64,000 bases of DNA from Streptomyces mexicanus. GTDB taxonomy: Bacteria; Actinomycetota; Actinomycetes; Streptomycetales; Streptomycetaceae. How positions within the stretch are numbered: position 1 is the first letter of the stretch; every line of letters begins with the position of its first letter. The notes under the pieces are model-generated. The model had not been told where the DNA came from. It did no database searches and was given only the letters and a program-made list of their open reading frames with translations. Positions 33,429 to 42,499 of this stretch are shown piece after piece. Location: positions 1,156,506-1,220,505 of the forward strand of contig NZ_LR732544.1 in assembly GCF_902506575.1 (NCBI RefSeq). The letters run 5' to 3'. A program made the translations under genes and the position numbers.

Positions 33429-33494
33429 GCGCCCCTCCCTCGGATCACCTCGATCACCTGTTTGTGCAGGCTATCGGGTGACACTGACAAAGCG

Positions 33495-33525
33495 ACGGGC
33501 CGACGGGCGTGTCCCGTCGGCCCGT
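33495..33525. terminator. yebC terminator hairpin
   Basis: A 13-bp perfect stem (33495-33507 with 33513-33525, 5-nt loop) begins 18 bp beyond the yebC stop (33543) and separates it from ruvC. Confidence 0.75.
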
Positions 33526-33542
33526 GGGGCGCGTCGCGTGCG

Positions 33543-34295
33543 TCAGGCGCCGACCTTCTCCATGATCTCGTCGCTGACGTCGAAGTTGGCGAAGACGTTC
33601 TGCACGTCGTCGCTGTCCTCCAGCGCGTCGATCAGCTTGAAGATCTTCTTGGCGCCCTCCTCGTCCAGCTCGACCTGGACGGAGGGGACGAAGTTGGCCT
33701 CGGCCGACTCGTAGTCGATGCCGGCCTCCTGCAGGGCGGTGCGGACCGCGACCAGGTCGGTCGGCTCGCTGAGGACCTCGAAGGTCTCGCCGAGGTCGTT
33801 GACCTCCTCGGCGCCCGCGTCCAGGACGGCGGCCAGGACGTCGTCCTCGCTCAGCTCGCCCTTGGGGACGATCACCACGCCCTTGCGGTTGAACAGGTAC
33901 GACACCGAGCCCGGGTCGGCCATGGAGCCGCCGTTGCGCGTCATGGCGACGCGGACCTCGGAGGCGGCGCGGTTGCGGTTGTCGGTGAGGCACTCGATGA
34001 GCACCGCGACGCCGTTCGGCCCGTAGCCCTCGTACATGATCGTCTCGTAGTCGGCGCCGCCGGCCTCCAGGCCCGCACCGCGCTTGATCGCCGAGTCGAT
34101 GTTCTTGTTCGGGACCGACTGCTTCTTCGCCTTCTGCACGGCGTCGTACAGCGTCGGGTTGCCGTCCGGGTCGGGGCCGCCCATGCGCGAGGCGACCTCG
34201 ATGTTCTTGATCAGCTTCGCGAAGAGCTTGCCGCGCTTGGCATCGATGACGGCCTTCTTGTGCTTCGTCGTGGCCCATTTAGAGTGGCCGGACAT
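33543..34295 (-). CDS. yebC: YebC/PmpR-family protein
   Basis: A 250-residue protein of the YebC/PmpR family (TACO1 in mitochondria). The family signature [18 protein letters not shown] at the N terminus and [24 protein letters not shown] are complete. Members have been described as transcription regulators and, more recently, as factors that help ribosomes at proline stretches. It sits between pdxT and ruvC, as in Mycobacterium. Upstream gap to pdxT is 49 bp. Confidence 0.96.
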   Translation of the reverse strand: MSGHSKWATTKHKKAVIDAKRGKLFAKLIKNIEVASRMGGPDPDGNPTLYDAVQKAKKQSVPNKNIDSAIKRGAGLEAGGADYETIMYEGYGPNGVAVLIECLTDNRNRAASEVRVAMTRNGGSMADPGSVSYLFNRKGVVIVPKGELSEDDVLAAVLDAGAEEVNDLGETFEVLSEPTDLVAVRTALQEAGIDYESAEANFVPSVQVELDEEGAKKIFKLIDALEDSDDVQNVFANFDVSDEIMEKVGA

Positions 34296-34344
34296 CTGCC
34301 TGTCTCCTTCGCGTAACCCGTCTGCGTACGAACTGCCTGAGATC

Positions 34345-34956
34345 CTACAAGGACTCCGCTGTCCGGTTGGCGCGCACCATGTCCACGAACAGGGAGTGCA
34401 CGCGGTGGTCGCCGGTCAGTTCCGGGTGGAACGACGTGGCCAGCGCGTTGCCCTGGCGGACGGCGACGATGTGGCCGTCGTGCTCGGCGAGCACCTCGGC
34501 CCCGGCGCCGACGGACTCCACCCAGGGGGCGCGGATGAAGACGCCCTCCACAGGATCGCCCGCGATGCCCTTGACGTCGACCGCGGCCTCGAAGGACTCG
34601 TTCTGCCGCCCGAAGGCGTTGCGCCGCACGATCATGTCGATGCCGCCGATCGTCTCCTGGCCCGAGCGCGGGTCGAGGATCTTGTCGGCGAGCATGATCA
34701 TGCCGGCGCAGGTGCCGTAGACGGGCATGCCGCCACGCACCCGCGCGCGAAGGGGGTCCATCACTCCGAAGAGGACGGCCAGCTTGGAGATGGTGGTGGA
34801 CTCGCCGCCGGGGACGATGAGGCCGTCGACCTCGGCGAGTTCCTCGGGGCGCCGCACCGGCCTGGCCACGGCGTCGGCCGCGGCCAGGGCGATGAGGTGC
34901 TCCCGTACGTCGCCCTGGAGGGCCAGGACGCCGATGACAGGGGCTTCGTTGGACAT
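34345..34956 (-). CDS. pdxT: Pyridoxal 5'-phosphate synthase glutaminase subunit PdxT
   Basis: A 203-residue class I glutamine amidotransferase that supplies ammonia to PdxS. The catalytic Cys is C83 (YGTCAGM); GGESTT at 51-56 binds the oxyanion; the His-Glu pair is in [12 protein letters not shown] 34956 gives the correct length; a longer upstream extension overlaps pdxS and is not supported. It follows pdxS by 7 bp. Confidence 0.97.
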   Translation of the reverse strand: MSNEAPVIGVLALQGDVREHLIALAAADAVARPVRRPEELAEVDGLIVPGGESTTISKLAVLFGVMDPLRARVRGGMPVYGTCAGMIMLADKILDPRSGQETIGGIDMIVRRNAFGRQNESFEAAVDVKGIAGDPVEGVFIRAPWVESVGAGAEVLAEHDGHIVAVRQGNALATSFHPELTGDHRVHSLFVDMVRANRTAESL

Positions 34957-34963
34957 GAGGTGA

Positions 34964-35878
34964 TTACCAGCCGCGGTTGGCGTAGCGCTCGGACTCGGGA
35001 AGGACGTCGCAGTTGATGCCGACCATGGCCTCGCCGAGGTTGCGGGAGGCATCCGCGATGATCTTCGGGTCGTCGTAGAAGGTGGTGGCCTTCACGATGG
35101 CGGCGGCGCGCTTGGCCGGGTCGCCGGACTTGAAGATGCCGGAGCCGACGAAGACGCCCTCGGCGCCGAGCTGGCGCATCAGGGCGGCGTCGGCCGGGGT
35201 GGCCACGCCGCCGGCGGAGAAGAGCACCACGGGGAGCTTGCCCAGCTCGGCGACCTCCTTGACCAGCTCGTACGGGGCGCGCAGCTCCTTGGCGGCGGCG
35301 TACAGCTCGTGGTTGTCCAGGCCGCGCAGGCGGGCGATGTCGCCCTTGATCTGGCGCAGGTGGCGGACGGCCTCGACGACGTTGCCGGTGCCGGCCTCGC
35401 CCTTGGAGCGGATCATCGCCGCGCCCTCGGCGATGCGGCGCAGGGCCTCGCCGAGGTTGGTGGCGCCGCACACGAAGGGGGTGGTGAAGGCCCACTTGTC
35501 GGAGTGGTTGACCTCGTCGGCCGGGGTGAGGACCTCGGACTCGTCGATGTAGTCCACGCCGAGGGACTGCAGCACCTGCGCCTCGACGAAGTGGCCGATG
35601 CGGGACTTGGCCATGACCGGGATGGAGACGGCGTCGATGATGCCCTCAATCATGTCCGGGTCGGACATGCGCGCCACGCCGCCGTCCTTGCGGATGTCGG
35701 CCGGGACCCGCTCCAGGGCCATGACGGCGACGGCGCCCGCGTCCTCGGCGATCTTCGCCTGCTCCGGCGTGACGACGTCCATGATGACGCCGCCCTTGAG
35801 CTGCTCGGCCATGCCGCGCTTCACCCGCGCGGTGCCGGTCTCGGGGGTCGGGGCGGAGTCGGGAATCGTGGTGGACAC
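34964..35878 (-). CDS. pdxS: Pyridoxal 5'-phosphate synthase subunit PdxS
   Basis: A 304-residue lyase that forms the vitamin B6 ring from ribose 5-phosphate, glyceraldehyde 3-phosphate and ammonia. The lysine equivalent to the B. subtilis Schiff-base lysine is K91 ([10 protein letters not shown]); the C terminus [10 protein letters not shown] is complete. It forms dodecamers with PdxT in the cytoplasm. The start is GTG 35878 (STTIPDSAP). A candidate operator lies upstream at 35933-35944. Confidence 0.97.
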   Translation of the reverse strand: MSTTIPDSAPTPETGTARVKRGMAEQLKGGVIMDVVTPEQAKIAEDAGAVAVMALERVPADIRKDGGVARMSDPDMIEGIIDAVSIPVMAKSRIGHFVEAQVLQSLGVDYIDESEVLTPADEVNHSDKWAFTTPFVCGATNLGEALRRIAEGAAMIRSKGEAGTGNVVEAVRHLRQIKGDIARLRGLDNHELYAAAKELRAPYELVKEVAELGKLPVVLFSAGGVATPADAALMRQLGAEGVFVGSGIFKSGDPAKRAAAIVKATTFYDDPKIIADASRNLGEAMVGINCDVLPESERYANRGW

Positions 35879-35932
35879 GGGTGACCTCACTCGGTGAAAA
35901 GCGGAAGTGGTGCGCCACAGAGCAAACGGGAT

Positions 35933-35944
35933 TGGACCAGTCCA
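35933..35944. promoter_or_regulatory. Candidate operator upstream of pdxST
   Basis: A perfect inverted repeat TGGAC-CA-GTCCA sits 55 bp before the pdxS start. GntR/MocR-type regulators such as PdxR commonly recognise sites of this sort, but no pdxR gene is visible here, so the assignment is only a suggestion. Confidence 0.4.
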
Positions 35945-36021
35945 CAACAAGGGCCAATGGCGATCCGGTGGATCCTTTTGTCGAACCGAGGGTCGGTTCG
36001 GGGCGTGGCGCGCACGACCGG

Positions 36022-36309
36022 CTACCGGTCTCCTGCCTCCTGAACGGGCCTGGTCAGCGCGGTGCGCGCGGTGCGCGGCGCGTCGGCGGAGATCAGCAGT
36101 CGGCGGGCGGTGAGGGTGGAGCCGTCGCGCAGCCGCGGCTCGACCGGCTCGCGCAGGGCCACCGCGAGGTCCGCGGCCCCGGCGACGGTGCACAGCACGT
36201 CCCCGCCGCGGCCCGGCACCGTCCCCACGACGACGGCCGCGAAGAGGAGGGCCGGGGCGATCCGGGCGGCCGTCCACAGTAGGCGGAAGGGCTGCCGGGC
36301 GGGCCTCAC
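36022..36309 (-). CDS. Small predicted membrane protein
   Basis: A possible 95-residue protein beginning [16 protein letters not shown], with one hydrophobic helix ([16 protein letters not shown]) and a helical, charged C terminus. I do not recognise the family. The start GTG 36309 is not backed by a strong ribosome-binding site. It lies between pdxS and the LemA-like gene, all leftward. It is a reasonable gene by position and reading frame, but could be a spurious frame. Confidence 0.5.
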   Translation of the reverse strand: MRPARQPFRLLWTAARIAPALLFAAVVVGTVPGRGGDVLCTVAGAADLAVALREPVEPRLRDGSTLTARRLLISADAPRTARTALTRPVQEAGDR

Positions 36310-36376
36310 GGCGTCCCCGCGACGGGACAGGACGCCGCCGGTCAGGCTGTGACCGGAACCGATCGGTGGCCTGGCC

Positions 36377-36916
36377 TCAGGTCCGGTCCACCAGGGCCTG
36401 CGGTGGTTCGTCGTCCATTTCGAAGGACAGCGGGAACGGGGCGTGGCCGGCCAGGCGGAACCAGCGGACCTTGCGGTGCTCGCGGAGCCTGCGGGCCGCG
36501 CCCACCGCGTCGTTGTGGAAGCGGCGGGCCATCGGCACCCGGCGCACCGCCTCGGACAGCTCGCGGGCGGCCTCCTCGCCACCGGGCGCCCCGCGGACCT
36601 CCTCCACCTGCCGGGGGTCGGCGAACACCGCGCGCAACGCCTGGCTCAGCTCGCTCTCGGCGACCTCCCGCTGGTCCTCCTCGGCCTGCCGGGCGGCGTG
36701 CGCGGCCTCGTAGAGCACGATCGAGGCCGCCGGGTCGAGCACCCCGGAGGTGGCCAGTTCCTGGGCCACCGAGGCGCGGCGCAGCAGCTGCGCGTCGAGC
36801 GCGGCCCGTGCGGCGTCGATCCGGGCGTGCAGCCGGTCCAGCCGGCCCGCGGTCCAGCTCAGGTACAGGCCGATGACGACGAGCGCGACGAGGATCCAGA
36901 TGAGCGTTGCGGTCAC
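36377..36916 (-). CDS. LemA-like membrane-anchored coiled-coil protein
   Basis: A 179-residue protein with one N-terminal TM helix (TLIWILVALVVIGLYLSW), then long helices with heptad-like spacing (RLDRLHARIDAARAALDAQL) and the block VPMARRFHNDAV, which resembles the conserved FARxFYNDAV of the LemA family. The C terminus includes PLSFEMDDEP. Function unknown; LemA proteins are of uncertain role. The start is taken as GTG 36916; a TTG at 36925 is in frame. Confidence 0.65.
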   Translation of the reverse strand: MTATLIWILVALVVIGLYLSWTAGRLDRLHARIDAARAALDAQLLRRASVAQELATSGVLDPAASIVLYEAAHAARQAEEDQREVAESELSQALRAVFADPRQVEEVRGAPGGEEAARELSEAVRRVPMARRFHNDAVGAARRLREHRKVRWFRLAGHAPFPLSFEMDDEPPQALVDRT

Positions 36917-37039
36917 GGGCGGCAAGGCTACCGGGGCGTCGCGCGGGCCCGGCCGGGTGTGCGGTCAGCCGGACGCCGCGCAGCACCGGTCAGGGCCCTG
37001 ACGTGCGGGGCGGGGCGGCCCGGAAGCACATGCGAGACC

Positions 37040-38203
37040 TCAGTCCCGCACCAGCCCCAGCCGGGCCCGCAGGCCCGTCGTCCGGTCGTCCGCCGCGACC
37101 GCGGCCGCGCCGGCCGTGACCGTCTCGTACACCGACAGGATGTCCGCGCCGACCGTGGCCCAGTCGAAGCGCCGTACGTGCGCGCTGCCGCGCTCGCGCA
37201 GCTCGGCCCGGCGGGCCGGGTCCGCGAGCAGCCGTACGGCGGCGTCGGCGAGGGCGTCGGCGTCCTCGTTCGCGAACAGCTCCCCCGCCTTGCCCTGGTC
37301 CAGCACCTGGACGAAGGCGTCGAGGTCGGAGGCGAGCACGGGGGCGCCGGCGGACATCGCCTCGACCAGGATGATGCCGAAGCTCTCCCCGCCGGTGTTG
37401 GGGGCCACGTACAGGTCGATGCTGCGCAGGAAGCGCGCCTTGTCCTCGTCGCTGATCATGCCGAGGAACTCCACGCGCGAGCGCACCTCCGCGGGCAGCG
37501 ACGCCACCGCCTCCTCCTCGTCGCCGCGCCCCGCGACCAGCAGCCGGGCGCCGGGGCGGGCGGCGAGGATCTTCGGCAGGGCCCGCATCAGCACGGGCAG
37601 GCCCTTGCGGGGCTCGTCGATGCGGCCTATGAAGCCGATCGTCTCCCCCTGCCACTCGGGGCGGGGTTCGGCGCGGGCGAAGAAGTCCACGTCGACGCCG
37701 TTGGGGATGACCACCGCGTCCCCGCCCAGGTGCTCGACCAGGGTGCGCCGGGCGTACTCGCTGACCGCGATGCGGGCGCTGATCTTCTCCAGGGCGGCCT
37801 GCAGGATGGAGTAGGCGGCGATCATGGCCCGTGAGCGCGGGTTGGAGGTGTGGAAGGTGGCGACGATGGGGCCCTGGGCGGCCCAGCAGGTCAGCAGGCC
37901 CAGCGACGGCGAGGTCGGCTCGTGGATGTGGATGACGTCGAAGCGGCCCTCGTGCAGCCACCGCCTGACCCGGGCCGCGGAGAGGAAACCGAAGTTCAGG
38001 CGGGCCACCGAGCCGTTGTAGGGCACCGGCACCGCGCGCCCGGCCGAGACGACGTACGGCGGCAGCGGGGTGTCGTCGTCGGCGGGGGCCAGCACGGACA
38101 CCTCGTGGCCCAGGCCGATGAAGTACTCGGCCAGGTCGCGGATGTGGAACTGGACGCCGCCGGGCACGTCCCAGGAGTACGGGCAGACGATGCCGATCCT
38201 CAC
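37040..38203 (-). CDS. pimA: Phosphatidylinositol alpha-mannosyltransferase PimA-like (GT4)
   Basis: A 387-residue GT-B glycosyltransferase of family GT4 that adds the first mannose to phosphatidylinositol. N-terminal GIVCPYSWDVPGGVQFHIRD is the acceptor domain; the C-terminal domain has the nucleotide-binding FIGRIDEPRKGLPVL and the E-x7-E type motif FGIILVEAMSAGAPV. Its GTG (38201-38203) overlaps the patA stop as GTGA. The pgsA-patA-pimA set is the conserved phosphatidylinositol mannoside unit of actinobacteria. Confidence 0.94.
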   Translation of the reverse strand: MRIGIVCPYSWDVPGGVQFHIRDLAEYFIGLGHEVSVLAPADDDTPLPPYVVSAGRAVPVPYNGSVARLNFGFLSAARVRRWLHEGRFDVIHIHEPTSPSLGLLTCWAAQGPIVATFHTSNPRSRAMIAAYSILQAALEKISARIAVSEYARRTLVEHLGGDAVVIPNGVDVDFFARAEPRPEWQGETIGFIGRIDEPRKGLPVLMRALPKILAARPGARLLVAGRGDEEEAVASLPAEVRSRVEFLGMISDEDKARFLRSIDLYVAPNTGGESFGIILVEAMSAGAPVLASDLDAFVQVLDQGKAGELFANEDADALADAAVRLLADPARRAELRERGSAHVRRFDWATVGADILSVYETVTAGAAAVAADDRTTGLRARLGLVRD

Positions 38204-39117
38204 GGTCGCTCCCCGTCGGCGGGTCGGGGTTCCAGGTCGGCGAGCCACAGCCGCTGCAGCATGTGCCAGTCCTCCGGGTGGTCGGCGATTCCCGAGGCGA
38301 AGGCGTCGGCCAGCGCCTGTGTCATGACAGACGTCTTCTCGGCCCGCGTACCTGACTCGGGTACCTCGATCGGGGGATGCACGCGGCCCTTCATGACGGG
38401 CGTCTCGTCGTACCAGAGAGTGACGGGGAGCAGCAGGGCGCCGGTGTGCTGGGCGAGCAGGGCGGGGCCCGCGGGCATGCGGGCCGCCTCGCCGAAGAAC
38501 GACACCTCCACGCCGGAGGCGGACAGGTCGCGGTCGGCGACCAGGCAGACCAGGCCGCCGTCGCGCAGCCGCCGGGCCAGCGTGCCGAACGCGGAGCCGC
38601 CGCTGTGCGGCAGGACCTCCATGCCCAGGCCCTCGCGGTAGGCGACGAAGCGGTCGTAGAGCGTCTCGGGCTTCAGGCGCTCGGCGACGGTGGTGAACGG
38701 CGTCTTCAGCTCGGTGGTGACCCAGGCGCCGGCCAGGTCCCAGTTGGCCAGGTGCGGCAGGGCGAGGACGACGCCCCGGCCGGCGGCCAGGCCGTCGGTG
38801 AGGTGGTGCACGTCCTTGGGCGCGAAGCCGGCGCGGATGCGCTCGGGGCTCCAGGCGGGCAGCCGGAACGACTCCATCCAGTAGCGCAGGTAGGAGCGCA
38901 TGCCCGCGCGGGACAGCTCCGCCAGGCGCGCGGGGCTCGCGTCGGGCACCACGCGCGCGTAGTTGCGCTCCAGCCGCTCGACGCCCTTGCCGCGCTGCTT
39001 CCAGGCGAGGTCCGCGATGCTGCGGCCGAGTCGCACGGCGACCGGCTCGGGCAGCTTCTTGACCGTGCTCCAGCCCAGGCCGTACAGGGTGTCGCTCAGG
39101 CGCTCGGGCAGGCTCAT
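38200..39117 (-). CDS. patA: Lipid acyltransferase (PatA/HtrB type)
   Basis: A 305-residue membrane-associated acyltransferase of the LpxL/HtrB/PatA family that acylates PIM mannose. The catalytic H-x4-D is HLANWD in LALPHLANWDLAG, and a second conserved region is GLVCLVADRDLSASGV. It has the typical N-terminal helical segment. ATG 39117 overlaps the pgsA stop by ATGA. Middle gene of the three-gene unit. Confidence 0.94.
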   Translation of the reverse strand: MSLPERLSDTLYGLGWSTVKKLPEPVAVRLGRSIADLAWKQRGKGVERLERNYARVVPDASPARLAELSRAGMRSYLRYWMESFRLPAWSPERIRAGFAPKDVHHLTDGLAAGRGVVLALPHLANWDLAGAWVTTELKTPFTTVAERLKPETLYDRFVAYREGLGMEVLPHSGGSAFGTLARRLRDGGLVCLVADRDLSASGVEVSFFGEAARMPAGPALLAQHTGALLLPVTLWYDETPVMKGRVHPPIEVPESGTRAEKTSVMTQALADAFASGIADHPEDWHMLQRLWLADLEPRPADGERP

Positions 39118-39788
39118 GTCGCCGCTCCGCTCCCCTGCTCCTCCTGGCGGGCGGCCGCCGCCTCGGCCTCGGCCGACTCCCTGCGGACGGTGACGACGCG
39201 CTGGATCAGCGTGACCAGGCTGCCGGCGGCGACGATCCACAGCGCGATCGGCAGCAGGTACTGGATGCCGGGCACGCCGAACTTGTGCAGGCCCGCGAAA
39301 CCGGCCGCGACCAGGGAGATCACCAGGCGCTCGGCGCGCTCGACGAGGCCGTTGACGGCGACCGGCAGGCCGATCGACTCCCCGCGCGCCTTGGTGTACG
39401 ACACCACCTGGCCGCTGGCCAGGCAGAAGATCGACACCGCGCACAGCAGGTTGTCGTCGCCGCGTCCGGCGTACCACAGGGCGAAGCCGCCGAAGATGGC
39501 GCCGTCGGCCACCCGGTCCAGGGTGGAGTCCAGGAAGGCGCCCCAGCGGCTGGAGCGGCCCAGCTGGCGGGCCATGTTGCCGTCGACGAGGTCGGAGAAC
39601 ACGAACAGCGTGATCACGACCGTGCCCCAGAAGAACTCCCCGCGGGGGTAGAAGACCAGCGCGCCCGCGACGACTCCGGCGGTCCCGATGAGCGTGACCG
39701 TGTCGGGGCTCACGCCCCGGCGGATCAAAAACGCGGCGAACGGTGTGAGGACACGCGTGAAGAATGCACGCGCGTACTTGTTCAGCAT
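39114..39788 (-). CDS. pgsA: Phosphatidylinositol phosphate synthase (CDP-alcohol transferase)
   Basis: A 224-residue polytopic CDP-alcohol phosphatidyltransferase joining CDP-diacylglycerol with inositol phosphate. The family signature D-x2-D-G-x2-A-R-x8-G-x3-D-x3-D is complete in the stretch that starts DLVDGNMARQLG and ends DSTLDR. Start ATG 39788 gives the family N terminus LNKYARAFFTRV; an upstream in-frame start at 39854 is less likely. It heads the PIM operon and is divergent from the EF-G-like gene. Confidence 0.95.
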   Translation of the reverse strand: MLNKYARAFFTRVLTPFAAFLIRRGVSPDTVTLIGTAGVVAGALVFYPRGEFFWGTVVITLFVFSDLVDGNMARQLGRSSRWGAFLDSTLDRVADGAIFGGFALWYAGRGDDNLLCAVSIFCLASGQVVSYTKARGESIGLPVAVNGLVERAERLVISLVAAGFAGLHKFGVPGIQYLLPIALWIVAAGSLVTLIQRVVTVRRESAEAEAAAARQEEQGSGAAT

Positions 39789-40073
39789 GGCCTTCCCGAG
39801 GGTCGGTGTCGCCGCACGGCCCCTGCTGGCCGCCGGCTGGCCCATCGTAGCCACGCGCGCGCGTGCGTGACGTCCGGGAGTCCACAGGGGCCCCGGGGCC
39901 GCCGCCGCGCGGCCCGTGAGCGCAGGTGGGGAACGGGTTCGGGTCGTTCGTATGGACGCAGCGTGACGGGAGTGGAAAGCTCGAAGGACCGCGGGCGTCG
40001 CAGGAGCCGCCAGTGCACGCGGTGCCGCGTGTCCGCGCCCACAGTGACCTCACCGTCAACGGGAGGCAGGATC

Positions 40074-42272
40074 ATGGGCGACAAGGCGCACACACACCCC
40101 GGAGCCGCCGGCAGGGCAGTGGCGGCCGATCAACCCGCGTCCATTCGGAATGTGGTGCTGGTCGGCCACTCCGGAGCGGGCAAGACGACTCTGGTGGAGG
40201 CTCTCGCGCTGACGGCGGGAGCACTGAACCGGGCCGGCCGCGTCGAGGACGGCGGCTGCGTCTCGGACTACGACGACATCGAGCACCGGCAGCAGCGCTC
40301 GGTGCAGCTGTCCGTGGTGCCCGTCACCTGGGACGGCATCAAGATCAACCTGCTGGACACGCCCGGCTACGCGGACTTCGTCGGGGAACTGCGGGCCGGA
40401 CTGCGCGCGGCGGACGCCGCCCTGTTCGTCGTCTCCGCCGCCGACGGCGTGGACGGCTCGACCCGCATGGTGTGGGAGGAGTGCGCGGCCGTCGGCATGC
40501 CCCGGGCCATCGTGGTCACCCACCTGGAGGCCGCCCGGGCGGACTTCGAGGAGATGACCCGGGTGTGCGCCGAGGCGTTCGGCGCGGAGGACCCCGACGC
40601 GGTGCGGCCGCTGTCCCTGCCGCTGCACGGGCCCGAGGGCCCCGACGGGCACGCGCCGGTGACCGGCCTGGTCGGGCTGCTGACGCAGAAGCTGTTCGAC
40701 TACTCGACCGGGGAGCGCAAGGAGTCCGAGCCGGGCGAGGACCAGCTGCCGCGGATGGACGAGGCCCGCAACCGCCTCATCGAGGGGATCATCTCCGAGA
40801 GTGAGGACGAGACCCTCATGGACCGCTACCTCGGCGGCGAGCGGGTCGACGTCGAAACCCTGATCAAGGACCTGGAACGGGCCGTGGCCCGCGCGGCGTT
40901 CTTCCCCGTGCTGCCCGCCGCGCCCGCGGCCGAGGGCGCCCGGCAGGGGCTGGGCACCGTGGAGGTGCTGGAGCTGATCACCCGGGGCTTCCCGACGCCG
41001 CTGGAGCGCGAGGCGCCCACCGTGACCACCCTCGACGGCACACCGCGCGAGCTGAAGCCGTGCGACCCGGACGGGCCGCTGGTCGCCGAGGTCGTCAAGA
41101 CCGCCTCCGACCCCTACGTCGGCCGCGTCTCCCTGGTCCGTGTCTTCTCCGGCACCCTGCGCCCGGACGAGACGGTGCACGTCTCCGGGCACGGCCTGGC
41201 CGACCGGGGCCACGAGGACCACGACGTCGACGAACGCGTCGGCGCCCTGTCGATGCCGTTCGGCAAGCAGCAGCGCCCGGTGCCGCAGGCCGTCGCGGGC
41301 GACCTGGTGTCCGTGGCCAAGCTGAACCGCGCCGAGACCGGCGACACGCTCTCCGCCAAGGACGAGCCGCTGCTGATGGCGCCGTGGGAGATGCCCGACC
41401 CGCTGCTGCCGCTGGCCATCCAGGCGCACAGCAAGGCCGACGAGGACAAGCTGTCCCAGGGCCTGGCCCGGCTGGTGGCGGAGGACCCCACGATGCGCCT
41501 GGAGCAGAACCAGGACACCCACCAGGTGGTGCTGTGGTGCCTGGGCGAGGCGCACGCCGACGTCGCCCTGGAGCGGCTGCGCACCCGCTACGGCGTCCAG
41601 GTCGACGTCGTACCGCACCGGGTCTCGCTGCGGGAGACGTTCGCGACCAAGGCCGCCGGGCGCGGTCGGCACGTCAAGCAGTCCGGCGGGCACGGGCAGG
41701 ACGCCATCTGCGAGATCGAGGTGGAGCCGCTGCCGGGCGGATCGGGCATCGAGTTCGTCGACAAGGTCGTCGGCGGCGCCGTGCCCCGGCAGTTCATCCC
41801 GTCCGTGGAGAAGGGCGTACGGGCCCAGGCCGCCAAGGGCGTGGCCGCCGGATACCCGCTGGTCGACGTGCGGGTGACGCTGCTGGACGGCAAGGCGCAC
41901 TCGGTGGACTCCTCCGACGCCGCCTTCCAGACGGCGGCCGCGCTGGCGCTGCGGGAGGCCGCGGCGGACGCGAAGATCCATCTGCTGGAGCCGGTGGCCG
42001 AGGTGAGCGTCCTGGTCGGCGACGACTACGTGGGCGCCGTGATGAGCGACCTGTCCGGGCGGCGCGGCCGGGTGCTGGGCACCGAGCAGGTCGCGGGCGG
42101 GCGCACGCTGGTGCGGGCCGAGGTACCGGAGATCGAGATCAGCCGGTACGCGGTCGACCTGCGCTCCCTGTCGCACGGCACGGCCCGCTTCGACCGCCGC
42201 TACGCCGGGCACGAGCCGATGCCGCCGCAGGTGGCCGAGCGGGTACGCCAACAGGAGCGCGCGGCCTCGTAG
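40074..42272 (+). CDS. EF-G-like GTPase with degenerate G4 motif (EF-G2 type)
   Basis: A 732-residue protein with the five-domain EF-G plan. G1 is GHSGAGKT (31-38), G3 is DTPGYADF (95-102). The guanine-specificity motif NKxD is replaced by THLE (149-152), and the switch-I RGITI block by QRSVQL. Domains II-V follow, including the KPQV-like RRFIPSVEKGVRAQ region and GRRGRVLGTEQ. This matches the second EF-G class (FusA2/EF-G2), of unclear function, distinct from the main translocase. ATG 40074 has GGGAGG upstream. It interrupts the PIM/HIT neighbourhood. Confidence 0.87.
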   Translation: MGDKAHTHPGAAGRAVAADQPASIRNVVLVGHSGAGKTTLVEALALTAGALNRAGRVEDGGCVSDYDDIEHRQQRSVQLSVVPVTWDGIKINLLDTPGYADFVGELRAGLRAADAALFVVSAADGVDGSTRMVWEECAAVGMPRAIVVTHLEAARADFEEMTRVCAEAFGAEDPDAVRPLSLPLHGPEGPDGHAPVTGLVGLLTQKLFDYSTGERKESEPGEDQLPRMDEARNRLIEGIISESEDETLMDRYLGGERVDVETLIKDLERAVARAAFFPVLPAAPAAEGARQGLGTVEVLELITRGFPTPLEREAPTVTTLDGTPRELKPCDPDGPLVAEVVKTASDPYVGRVSLVRVFSGTLRPDETVHVSGHGLADRGHEDHDVDERVGALSMPFGKQQRPVPQAVAGDLVSVAKLNRAETGDTLSAKDEPLLMAPWEMPDPLLPLAIQAHSKADEDKLSQGLARLVAEDPTMRLEQNQDTHQVVLWCLGEAHADVALERLRTRYGVQVDVVPHRVSLRETFATKAAGRGRHVKQSGGHGQDAICEIEVEPLPGGSGIEFVDKVVGGAVPRQFIPSVEKGVRAQAAKGVAAGYPLVDVRVTLLDGKAHSVDSSDAAFQTAAALALREAAADAKIHLLEPVAEVSVLVGDDYVGAVMSDLSGRRGRVLGTEQVAGGRTLVRAEVPEIEISRYAVDLRSLSHGTARFDRRYAGHEPMPPQVAERVRQQERAAS

Positions 42273-42499
42273 TCGACGCGCCCCGCGCACAACAGGGCGC
42301 GGGCACACAGCAGCGGAACGCTTCGCTCCGCACCACCCGTGTCAGGCGGGCGGCTTGGGCCGTCCGCCTCCGCGCGTCGGTGGGTACGGATACGCTGATG
42401 ACCTGATCAACAGGTGTGCGGGGCAAGGAAGTCGGGAAGGCCGCAAGAGCCTGTCCCAGGACAGGCCCCGAGGCGGACGTGGCGGCAGTGGGGGCGGCA

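Noticed and set aside
36022..36582. Longer version of the small gene beginning at 36582
   Set aside because: The added part is opposite in composition (Arg/Pro/Ser-rich) and overlaps the LemA-like gene in another frame.
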